From Acidobacteriaceae bacterium (GTDB taxonomy: Bacteria; Acidobacteriota; Terriglobia; Terriglobales; Acidobacteriaceae): a stretch of 5,618 bases of DNA. The notes beneath the pieces are model-generated. The model searched no databases. It was not told the origin of the DNA and was given only the letters and a program-made list of their open reading frames with translations. The position numbers were made by a program, and so were the translations under genes. Below, piece by piece: positions 1 through 5,618 of the stretch (the first letter of the stretch is position 1; every line of letters begins with the position of its first letter). The DNA is taken from assembly GCA_003140705.1 (NCBI GenBank), contig PLKU01000112.1:34018-39635 (forward strand). The letters run 5' to 3'.

Positions 1-44
1 ATGTAGCCATGCAGGCCTTCGTAAAAGTGAAATTCAAGGGCACT

Positions 45-1259
45 TTAGCTAAGAATTGGGAGCGTCTCAACAGCAGAATGGGCAAAAGCGGAAGCTTCAC
101 TCTCCAGTTCTGGGTCCCAATTCTTTGGCTGGTAGATGCAGCATGGCTCCTGGGCCAGTGGGTCGCCGGTGACCGCATAGGCTCTTGCACGCGATCCACC
201 ACAGATCTCTTTGTACTCGCAGGCCCCACACTTGCCTTCAAGCTTGCTGGTATCCCGCAATGATTTGAAGATAGGCGCGTTGCGGTAGATGTCCTGAAGC
301 GGCGTCTGCTTGATATTTCCGGCATGAATGGGCAGAAACCCGCTTGGATAGACATTGCCTGTGTGCGACACGAAGAGGAAGCCCTTGCCGTCGTTCACTC
401 GGCGCGTGGCCCAGCCTACGGTGCGGCTGTGGGCGTCGCTGGTCGGCGTTCCTGCTTCATAGCCTTTTTGAGGGCCGGCGCTGTGCGGATGCCCATGTCC
501 CATCTTGCGCTCTTCAAGATTGTGCTGCAGCAGGTAACGCCTGTAGTGCATTGCTTCAGTGGTCTTGATCTGGAAGTTGACCCGATGGGAAAGCTCGTAA
601 ATCTTACCAAAAACGTTTTCGAATTCTTCGCCGCTGAGCAGGTCACCAAGTTGTCCCCGTCCAACCGGCACCAGGAAGAAGACATTCCACATGACGATTG
701 CGAGTTTTTCAAAGAGTGCGCATAAATTGTCCAGATCATGTACGTTATGCCGGCTGATCGTGGAGTGTACCTGGACAGGAATCCCTGCCTCTTTTGCCCA
801 CTCAACTGCCTGAATTGTCCGCTCCCACGCACCCGGGAGGCCACGGAAAGTATCGTGAATCTCCGGTGTCGACCCGTCCAGTGAGATTCCCAATCGAACC
901 AGTCCAGCCTCTTTCAACTTGAACATCGCTTCGCGCGTCAGCAGCGGCGTTGCACTTGGCGTGACGGCCACCTGCACGCCCTTGTCTGCCGCATACCGAA
1001 TCAGCTCGAATACGTCCTTTCGTTTCAATGGGTCGCCACCAGTAAAGACAAAAATGGGCACATGCATTTCGGCGATCTGGTCGATCAGGGCCTTGCCTTC
1101 GGCATTGGTCAATTCGTCTGGGTGAGCAATGGGCTGGGCTGCGGCACGGCAGTGCTTGCAGGCCAGGTCACACGACTGAGTGACCTCCCAAATGGCCAGA
1201 AACGGCGTTTCATCAAAGTTCAATCCGCCGCGGGCGGGTATGTTGTGCATCGGCTGCAT
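45..1259 (-). CDS. Radical SAM/SPASM domain protein, TIGR04053-like (related to AhbD/NirJ-type enzymes)
   Basis: This is a 404-residue protein counted from the ATG at 1259. The radical SAM cluster motif CX3CX2C is at C30, C34 and C37, in the context TQSCDLACKHCRA; these cysteines bind the 4Fe-4S cluster that cleaves S-adenosylmethionine. The SAM-contacting GGDP motif is at about residues 74-77, and a (beta/alpha)-barrel core follows to about residue 240. The C-terminal SPASM-type region has C344, C347, C353 and C373/C374 (CX2CX5C, then CC) for an auxiliary iron-sulfur cluster. The open frame extends upstream to 1334, but an SD sequence (1264-1269) sits 4 nt before the ATG at 1259, and similarity to the family begins near there. 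Relatives include haem-biosynthesis enzymes (AhbC/AhbD, NirJ) and peptide-modifying SPASM enzymes. The substrate cannot be told from sequence, and no precursor peptide is visible nearby. A His/Gly-rich stretch (HGHPH, about 255-259) lies between the barrel and the SPASM region. The gene ends with TAA at 45-47 and is divergent from the stress-protein gene. Confidence 0.9.
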   Translation of the reverse strand: MQPMHNIPARGGLNFDETPFLAIWEVTQSCDLACKHCRAAAQPIAHPDELTNAEGKALIDQIAEMHVPIFVFTGGDPLKRKDVFELIRYAADKGVQVAVTPSATPLLTREAMFKLKEAGLVRLGISLDGSTPEIHDTFRGLPGAWERTIQAVEWAKEAGIPVQVHSTISRHNVHDLDNLCALFEKLAIVMWNVFFLVPVGRGQLGDLLSGEEFENVFGKIYELSHRVNFQIKTTEAMHYRRYLLQHNLEERKMGHGHPHSAGPQKGYEAGTPTSDAHSRTVGWATRRVNDGKGFLFVSHTGNVYPSGFLPIHAGNIKQTPLQDIYRNAPIFKSLRDTSKLEGKCGACEYKEICGGSRARAYAVTGDPLAQEPCCIYQPKNWDPELESEASAFAHSAVETLPILS

Positions 1260-1263
1260 AAAG

Positions 1264-1269
1264 ACCTCC
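1264..1269 (-). promoter_or_regulatory. Shine-Dalgarno sequence of the radical SAM gene
   Basis: GGAGGT on the minus strand lies 4 nt before the ATG at 1259. The stress-protein gene on the other side of the intergenic region has the same 4-nt spacing from its SD to its ATG, which supports this start. The longer in-frame ATG at 1334 and the ATG at 1271, which overlaps the SD, are less likely. An ATG at 1250 (13 nt away) is possible but too distant. Confidence 0.7.
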
Positions 1270-1374
1270 ATCGAATCGTAGCCAGCAGGCCCACAAACGG
1301 GTTCAGCGGGGAGGGCCCGGCACCAATCAGCCACGATTTCAACTCAAGGAGACCAGTCGCGGTGCAGAGTGCGC

Positions 1375-1390
1375 TGTGATTTGGATCACG
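1375..1390. promoter_or_regulatory. CRP/FNR-family operator-like palindrome, site 1
   Basis: The sequence TGTGATTTGGATCACG is a near-perfect palindrome. Its TGTGA-N6-TCAC core matches the Crp consensus, and the TGAT-N4-ATCA core resembles FNR/Dnr-type sites. Its centre lies about 123 bp upstream of the radical SAM ATG, so that gene is the nearest target. I found no good -10 box at the standard distance on the minus strand. The regulator is not in the window, so the choice between Crp, FNR and Dnr is open. Confidence 0.5.
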
Positions 1391-1552
1391 TCATCTCGCT
1401 CGATGGATAGCATCTGCTTCCCGGGTCTGGACAATTCTGCACGCATGGCGCAAAATCCATTCTTAAGTGAGCAAGCATTTTGCATCTCCCGTCTTTATGG
1501 ACGAGAGCGGGATCGTGATGGTGTTGGCGCCGGAAATGTCCGCATCATTCGG

Positions 1553-1568
1553 AGTGAGCTAAATCACG
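1553..1568. promoter_or_regulatory. CRP/FNR-family operator-like palindrome, site 2
   Basis: AGTGAGCTAAATCACG has the same GTGA-N6-TCACG arrangement as site 1. Its centre is about 86 bp upstream of the stress-protein ATG, and about 60-67 bp upstream of the start point expected from the candidate -10 box. That is close to the class I activator position (near -61.5). The left half is weaker (AGTGAG in place of TGTGAT). Having two sites of identical geometry in one intergenic region makes chance less likely than for either site alone. Confidence 0.45.
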
Positions 1569-1614
1569 TTCTCTTGTGCCGCCCGGCACCGCAACCTGAT
1601 GCCGAATCTGTCAA

Positions 1615-1620
1615 TATATT
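1615..1620 (+). promoter_or_regulatory. Candidate -10 box of the stress-protein gene
   Basis: TATATT matches TATAAT at five of six positions and lies in an AT-rich patch just before the SD sequence. It would put the transcription start near 1626, giving a leader of about 20 nt. The -35 region (about 1592-1597, CAACCT) is poor, as expected for an activator-dependent promoter. An overlapping TCAATA (1611-1616) is an alternative -10 that would place operator site 2 at -61.5. Confidence 0.4.
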
Positions 1621-1634
1621 TTCCGCACCATCAC

Positions 1635-1642
1635 AAGGAGGT
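1635..1642 (+). promoter_or_regulatory. Shine-Dalgarno sequence of the stress-protein gene
   Basis: AAGGAGGT is a perfect anti-16S match, 4 nt before the ATG at 1647. It decides the start: the in-frame ATG at 1599 lies upstream of both the candidate -10 box and this SD, and would add 16 residues unlike a UspA N-terminus. Confidence 0.85.
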
Positions 1643-1646
1643 TCCC

Positions 1647-2606
1647 ATGGCAGGTGTTATCAAGCCAGGCTGGAGCAAACCCTCCACCATCCTCTTCGCA
1701 TCAGAGATCCCCGCAAATCAGAAGGCTTTCGCGTTTGCCGTTGCACAAGCCGCCGAGTTTGGCGCCGATCTCATTCTTTTCCACGCTTATGACACGCTGG
1801 TAGTGGCCGCATCGGAAACCTCAGGTATCCGCTACTACGACTATGCCGCAGCCGCCCGTGCCGAAATTCAACATCTGGAGCCCCTGGCGCAATGCGTTCG
1901 CGACGCTGGTGTTCAATGTGAGATCGTGGTCAGGCCAGGCTTGGCAGCCGACCAGTTGCTTGCGTTCCTGCGTGAGCGGGAGATCGATCGCGTCGTCATG
2001 GGCACTCATTCTCCTGGTCCCATTGGCAAACTGCTTGTGGGCTCAGTGGCTGAGGCCGTGCTCCGCAGCGCCAAAGTTCCGGTATACATCGTCGGCCCCG
2101 AAGTGGTCGACGGAGAATATCGCAAATTTGCGACGCGAAACATCCTTTGCGCGGTCAGCCTTCAGGAGGCAAGCTATACCGTTGCCGCTTTTGCCGCGAA
2201 TCTGGCTGAACAGCACAACGCTCGCCTGATTCTGCAGCACGTAATCAGGCCGCAGGATCGCGCAGAGGTTCTTGCGGGTCGGACCATCGATCAGATTGAG
2301 TCCTGTCTATTCGCGCTGATTCCGCCTGAGTTGAAACGAAAGATTGCAGTTCAGACGATTGTGGTGCCCGGCGACCCGACCGAGGAACTCCTTTACCAGG
2401 CTCGGGCCCAATTCGCAGATCTGATCGTATTGGGAGCTCAGGGCGCGACCGCGTTCGCGGCCATCACCCGCCATGGTGTGGTTTACAAGGTGCTGGCCCA
2501 CTCCCATTGCCCGGTAATCACGCTGTCTCCTGTTGTTCTGGCCGAAAGTGCTGTCAGGGGAGAGAAGCCGCTGGCCTCCGAGGTCTACATGGCGGGCGTT
2601 TTCTAG
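1647..2606 (+). CDS. Tandem-domain universal stress protein (two UspA domains)
   Basis: This 319-residue, probably cytoplasmic protein contains two UspA folds in tandem, at about residues 12-151 and 163-294. Domain 1 opens with the strand STILFASE and carries the signature GTHSPGPIGKLLVGS (119-133), then AEAVLR and PVYIV. This is close to the ATP-binding G-2X-G-9X-G-S/T motif of UspA proteins, but the second Gly is Ser. Domain 2 opens with RNILCAV and has GAQGATAFAAITRHG (263-277), then YKVLAHSHCPVITL. It keeps G-2X-G but has ten rather than nine residues before the last Gly and lacks the following Ser/Thr, so nucleotide binding by either half is uncertain. UspA proteins are generally induced by starvation, oxygen limitation or oxidative stress; tandem forms behave like internal dimers. 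The upstream CRP/FNR-type site and activator-type promoter would fit low-oxygen induction. A short tail (about 295-319) follows domain 2. The gene ends with TAG at 2604-2606, convergent with the hydrolase pseudogene. Confidence 0.93.
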   Translation: MAGVIKPGWSKPSTILFASEIPANQKAFAFAVAQAAEFGADLILFHAYDTLVVAASETSGIRYYDYAAAARAEIQHLEPLAQCVRDAGVQCEIVVRPGLAADQLLAFLREREIDRVVMGTHSPGPIGKLLVGSVAEAVLRSAKVPVYIVGPEVVDGEYRKFATRNILCAVSLQEASYTVAAFAANLAEQHNARLILQHVIRPQDRAEVLAGRTIDQIESCLFALIPPELKRKIAVQTIVVPGDPTEELLYQARAQFADLIVLGAQGATAFAAITRHGVVYKVLAHSHCPVITLSPVVLAESAVRGEKPLASEVYMAGVF

Positions 2607-2630
2607 GGCCTAGCCCGGGGCCGAGACCTC
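2580..2630. terminator. Possible 3' hairpin at the end of the stress-protein gene
   Basis: GAGGTCT (2580-2586) and AGACCTC (2624-2630) form a perfect 7-bp inverted repeat around the stop codon. Inside it, GGC (2591-2593) can pair with GCC (2620-2622) and GGGC (2594-2597) with GCCC (2613-2616), giving a long imperfect stem. No T-run follows on either side, so it is not a classic intrinsic terminator. It may be a Rho-dependent or mRNA-stabilising structure shared by the convergent transcripts. The rest of the gap to 2716 shows only a weak GGCAG/CTGCC repeat (2667-2671 with 2701-2705). Confidence 0.3.
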
Positions 2631-2716
2631 TGGCGTGCTGGCCGAATTGCACCCATCAGGGCGACTGGCAGAAGTCCCTGCGTTGAAGCCGTCCGTTTTC
2701 CTGCCGCTTACAGTCT

Positions 2717-3845
2717 CTAGGGATGAACCTGCGTGTCGTCGACATAGAGGACGGTGCAGGTTTCCTTCTTCTGTGCCGATTGGCGGCAGCGCTCCAAGGC
2801 GTTCTGCTTTGCTTCGTCAATAGTCATATTCGCCGTGGAGAAACCGAAGAAGTGTTTAGATGTGGCGAATGCTCGATGCGGACCCAGCAACAGATAGGCT
2901 TGAAACGCTTCGAGACCGGTTTCGCTGAGGCCGGAGGGAGGGGTAACGTTTGCCGGCCTGATTTCAGGAAGTAATTCAGCTAGTGGCTCGAGGTTCTGGG
3001 TCTTCAGGAATCCCTCCACAGTCGCAGATCAGGCGTCCACGTGACGAAAGAGGGAGTGTCCGTCTGTTCCAATGGCTGGCGCGAGGACGAATTGGTCTAC
3101 GCCGCCCTTGGAACGAAATGCCTCGTCAAACTTTTGTGCAAGCTCGGGCCAGAAGTACTTGTCGTTCTCGGCATAGATCCAAAGTTGGGAATCCGGGCAG
3201 TCTTTCCAAAGCCACGATAGGCACCAATGACTTCGCCTGCATTGGGTACATCGTGATCAGCTCTTGAGCCTGTGCCGCCGGCGAAGTTGATGGCCGCCAT
3301 CAGGCCCGGAGGGGCGTTTGCGGTAAGAGCGACAGTAGCGAGTCCCCCCGTAGAAACGCCAGCCGCGACAATATGCGTTGCATCCACCTGCGGCAGTCCG
3401 CGTGCGAAGTCAATGGCCAGGCGCAAGTCCTGCGCAGCGTTTCGAGCTGCATCCTGGGGATCGATTTGCATGCATTGCGGCATCGGTGCATATCTTTTTC
3501 GCCACCCGACGTTCCATAGCCGCGGCGCACCACCATCAGTGCGACAAACCCGCGCCGTGCAACCCATAGGGCCTGAGGGAGCTCTTGCCAGGGGGTCAAA
3601 TGGGCCTGTTCATCTGGGTTACGCGATGATCCATGTGTGAGCAGGGCGAGCGGGTGCTTTCCGGGCAAATCCGCGTAAACCAGCAACGCATCCAGGCCGC
3701 TTACCCCAGCCATCACCCAGGGAATTCTGACTTCGCGCTCGACGTAGTGCTGTGCATGCGCACTCAACACTGCCAGCAGCAGGACTGAGAGACCCAGGAC
3801 AGAAGATCGCCATCGGCTTCGCACGGCAAAATGATACACCGGCAA
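2717..3845 (-). pseudogene. Secreted alpha/beta hydrolase (dienelactone hydrolase-like), broken by two frameshifts and a stop
   Basis: Joining three reading frames gives one coherent protein of about 376 residues. Frame A (3845 to about 3492) has a signal peptide (RSRWRSS, a hydrophobic core VLGLSVLLLAVL, then AHA-Q) and the oxyanion-type THGSS near residue 70. Frame B (about 3489 to 3184) carries the nucleophile elbow GVSTGG, with Ser at 3352-3354. Frame C (3178 to 2717) carries the candidate acid in YAEND (Asp at 3161-3163) and the catalytic His in TDGHSLF (3056-3058). A tail of about 100 residues follows, ending with TAG at 2717-2719. The A-to-B switch near 3490-3499 and the B-to-C switch near 3179-3183 each fit one missing base beside a short homopolymer (AAAAA and TTT). 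An in-frame TGA (3029-3031) stands where the family usually has Trp (DA-W-SATVEGFL). The start is uncertain: TTG at 3845 is the 5' limit, with GTG at 3839 or 3824 as alternatives and no clear SD. It lies 6 nt after the FG-GAP gene and was probably co-transcribed with it. Sequencing errors could explain the indels but less easily the stop. Confidence 0.82.
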
Positions 3846-3851
3846 ATGAGC

Positions 3852-5618
3852 TCAACTTTTTGGCTTGGTTGTCCTGGCGGCAGGTTTTGCCACGGGTGCA
3901 GGCCTTGTTTCGGGCGGAACTGAACAAGGTTTGCCAGCGCAAAGCGCGGCAGTAATCCCCTGGCCCTCGGTGATGGTGTAGATGCGATCTTCCGCAGGCA
4001 GCTTGACCATCTCTCTCGCGCCGGAGGGCCAGTGAATCTCCGCCATTCCTGCGTCGGTGGCATCTCCAAGCCCGAAGTGGAGCCGCCGGTCATTCGACGA
4101 AATGTAACTGCCGCTGGCCAGCACATCCTGGCGCATGCGCATGCCGTTGGCCTTCAGATAGACCGTTGCGCATGTGGCATCGCGCGGACTCTTCGATCCG
4201 CCGACGAGTCCTATTTCTACCCAATGATGGTGGTCCTTGTTCACATTTCGCAGCAGAGTTGGCGGCCCGTCGATCGGATTGATGATCACGTCGATCTTGC
4301 CGTCGTTGAACAAATCACCAAACGCTGCCCCTCGCGCAGGAATCACTACGGCAAGCCCCGAACCCTTTACCGGCGGAACGTATTCGAACTTTCGCCCCTT
4401 TAAGTCGGGCACGTTGTGAAACAGCAGCGGCCGCTCGGCAAAGGTCGTGCCCCAATCGCGCTGGTCGACCTCAGGGTACACGTGCCCGTTCACCATAAAG
4501 AGGTCAAGCCATCCGTCGTTGTCGTAATCGAGGAACCCATCGCCCCAGCCGACAAAAGGAATCGTTGTTTGCGCCACTCCAGCCTTGTAACTAACGTCGG
4601 TGAAGCTCGCGTCACCGTCGTTGTGGTAGAGCACTTTATAGTCGTCGCCGAAGTCGGTCACAAAAAAATCGATCAGTCCATTGTTCTCGTAGTCGCCCGC
4701 GGCAATACCCATCGACGCAATTTCGCGCCCATCCTTGTTCAGTGCGAAGCCCGATATGTAGCTCTGGTCATCGAATGTGCCATCGCCCTTGTTGATGTAG
4801 AGGTAGTTGGGCTCAGAGTCGTTGCCCACAACAAGGTCCGGCTTCCCATCTCCGTTGATGTCCAGAAAGATCGCCGCGAATCCGTAATAGTTGTTCTTGT
4901 CTTCCACGCCGGCCTTCACGGTTACGTCGGTAAAAGTTCCATCGCCGTTGTTATGGAAGAGATGGTCAGGTTCGCCTTTCAGGCCTCGTGGCCCGCAATT
5001 GACGTTCGCGCCTCGATAAAGGCAACTGGCGAACCCCACGGCCTTGGTCCCTGAGATGGGCAAGTTGTCGCGATCAAAATGGACATAGCCGGTGACGTAC
5101 AAATCAAGCAGCCCATCGCCGTCGTAGTCTCCCCATGCCGATCCGGGCGACCAATTGCCCAGCGCGACGCCGGCCTTTTCGGCCACATCGGTGAAAGTTC
5201 CATCGTTGTTGTTGTGGTAGAGCCGGTTCTTGCCGTAGTTGCCTATGTAAATATCGGGCCAGCCGTCGTTGTCGTAGTCGGCAACCGAGCAGCCATATCC
5301 CCAGCGATCGTTCTGCACGCCTGCCTTGGCGCTCACATCGGTGAACGTTCCATCGTGGTTGTTATGGAAAAGCGCAGCGTGTGGCGGCGTCTCCTTGCCG
5401 TCCAGCGAGTCGAAGGTCGCGCCGTTGACCAGATAGATGTCGAGCCAACCGTCGTTGTCGTAATCGATCAGACAGACGCCCGACCCGTTGGTCTCAACGA
5501 TGAACTTCTTTTCCGGCACGCCCATCTTGTGGACCCAGCCGGACAGTCCCGCGGCCTTGGTCACGTCCTCAAAAATCACAGGCCCGGTGTCGACAAAGCC
5601 ACCGGCGGTGATGGGCCG
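3852..5618 (-). CDS. FG-GAP/VCBS repeat protein with C-terminal ASPIC/UnbV domain (CRTAC1-like), 5'-partial
   Basis: The frame is open to the right edge, so the gene starts beyond the window and at least 588 residues are seen. The GTG at 5579 is not a convincing start: the 13 codons before it (reading PITAGGFVDTGP) continue the same protein. With the 5579 codon as residue 1, seven beta-propeller-type repeats carry DxDxDG-like calcium loops at about 39-44, 101-106, 151-156, 240-245, 296-301, 351-356 and 422-427. Those at 296 (DYENNG) and 422 (DLFNDG) are degenerate. Five copies of an LxHNxxDGTFTDV-type linker alternate with them. A cysteine pair (C186 and C195, in SCLYRGANVNCGPRG) marks an insertion in the propeller typical of this family. 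The ASPIC/UnbV domain spans about 451-540 (HHWVEIGL, then LHFGLGDA and IHWPSG). A short tail follows with CAGKPC (547-552) and a Pro/Ala/Lys-rich end. Family members are usually exported or surface proteins thought to bind ligands or carbohydrates; the export signal would be outside the window. The gene ends with TGA at 3852-3854, 6 nt before the hydrolase pseudogene. Confidence 0.92.
   Translation of the reverse strand, partial: RPITAGGFVDTGPVIFEDVTKAAGLSGWVHKMGVPEKKFIVETNGSGVCLIDYDNDGWLDIYLVNGATFDSLDGKETPPHAALFHNNHDGTFTDVSAKAGVQNDRWGYGCSVADYDNDGWPDIYIGNYGKNRLYHNNNDGTFTDVAEKAGVALGNWSPGSAWGDYDGDGLLDLYVTGYVHFDRDNLPISGTKAVGFASCLYRGANVNCGPRGLKGEPDHLFHNNGDGTFTDVTVKAGVEDKNNYYGFAAIFLDINGDGKPDLVVGNDSEPNYLYINKGDGTFDDQSYISGFALNKDGREIASMGIAAGDYENNGLIDFFVTDFGDDYKVLYHNDGDASFTDVSYKAGVAQTTIPFVGWGDGFLDYDNDGWLDLFMVNGHVYPEVDQRDWGTTFAERPLLFHNVPDLKGRKFEYVPPVKGSGLAVVIPARGAAFGDLFNDGKIDVIINPIDGPPTLLRNVNKDHHHWVEIGLVGGSKSPRDATCATVYLKANGMRMRQDVLASGSYISSNDRRLHFGLGDATDAGMAEIHWPSGAREMVKLPAEDRIYTITEGQGITAALCAGKPCSVPPETRPAPVAKPAARTTKPKS
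4513..5466. repeat. Dispersed 18-bp repeats coding for calcium loops of the FG-GAP protein
   Basis: The plus-strand sequence CCGTCGTTGTCGTARTCG occurs three times, at 4513-4530, 5263-5280 and 5449-5466; only the R position varies. On the minus strand each copy encodes the DYDNDG calcium-loop core. Related segments around GTTCCATCG encode the DGTF linkers (near 4940, 5200 and 5350). The near-identity at DNA level suggests recent internal duplication, gene conversion or strong codon preference. The copies lie inside the coding sequence and are not a separate element. Confidence 0.7.

Larger units (their letters stand above)
1260..1646. other. Divergent intergenic control region
   Basis: About 390 bp separate the two divergent start codons. 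The region holds two CRP/FNR-type palindromes (1375-1390 and 1553-1568), a candidate -10 box (1615-1620) and an SD sequence for each gene. It also has a 7-bp inverted repeat, GCAAAAT (1450-1456) and ATTTTGC (1477-1483), 20 bp apart and of unknown meaning. The 5' untranslated part of the radical SAM gene can form a weak GGCCC/GGGCC stem (1288-1292 with 1313-1317). The open frames that cross the region lack SD sequences and recognisable products, so I call no gene here. Confidence 0.7.

Noticed and set aside
1..44. A possible next minus-strand gene start (ATG at 9-11, with AAGG 5 nt upstream)
   Set aside because: Only three codons are visible before the window edge, so neither the frame nor a product can be supported.
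324..725. Plus-strand open frame of 133 codons
   Set aside because: It lies wholly inside the radical SAM gene on the opposite strand, has no recognisable domain and no SD; it is a shadow of that gene's codon pattern.
1599..1646. Longer N-terminus for the stress protein, starting at the ATG at 1599
   Set aside because: There is no SD before it, it would include the candidate -10 box and the perfect SD as coding sequence, and the extra residues do not fit a UspA N-terminus.
1376..1792. Plus-strand open frame running through the intergenic region into the stress-protein gene
   Set aside because: Its start lies inside the CRP/FNR-type palindrome, its product has no family features, and it overlaps the UspA coding sequence in another frame.
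3097..3845. Two independent overlapping small genes at 3300-3845 and 3097-3567
   Set aside because: Each holds only part of one hydrolase fold, and homology-like motifs pass from one frame to the next at single points; a broken single gene is simpler.
4416..5054. Plus-strand open frame of 212 codons, rich in Val
   Set aside because: It is antisense to the repetitive FG-GAP coding sequence; its repetitive composition mirrors the Asp- and Asn-rich repeats on the other strand.
4513..5466. CRISPR-like or mobile repeat array
   Set aside because: The repeats are irregularly spaced and each codes in frame for a calcium-loop motif, so protein repeat structure explains them.

Overview
The window looks like a chromosomal segment of a moderately GC-rich, soil-type bacterium. 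The best guess is Acidobacteriota, based on an FG-GAP/ASPIC-UnbV protein of the CRTAC1-like type, a tandem universal stress protein and a TIGR04053-like radical SAM/SPASM enzyme. This placement rests on protein character alone and no search was run. There are no RNA genes, insertion sequences, CRISPR arrays or phage genes that I can support.

Layout. (1) 45-1259, minus: a complete radical SAM/SPASM protein of about 404 residues. (2) 1260-1646: a divergent intergenic region with two palindromes of the CRP/FNR superfamily type (GTGA-N6-TCAC), one nearer each gene, plus a plausible -10 box and strong Shine-Dalgarno sequences for both genes. (3) 1647-2606, plus: a 319-residue protein with two UspA domains. 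(4) 2580-2716: a convergent gap with a possible 3' hairpin. (5) 2717-3845, minus: a secreted alpha/beta hydrolase broken by two single-base frameshifts and one in-frame TGA, though all three catalytic residues remain readable. (6) 3852-5618, minus: a large FG-GAP repeat protein with a C-terminal ASPIC/UnbV domain. It is open at the right edge, so its N-terminus lies outside the window.

How they fit together. The radical SAM gene and the stress-protein gene are divergent and share a control region. The paired palindromes suggest joint control by an FNR/CRP-family regulator, for example in response to low oxygen or nitrosative stress; this is inference. The FG-GAP gene and the hydrolase pseudogene are 6 nt apart on one strand and look like the remains of an operon for exported proteins. 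I see no convincing new defence, mobile or RNA-guided system. The points most worth a second look are the triple-lesion hydrolase and the paired operator-like sites.
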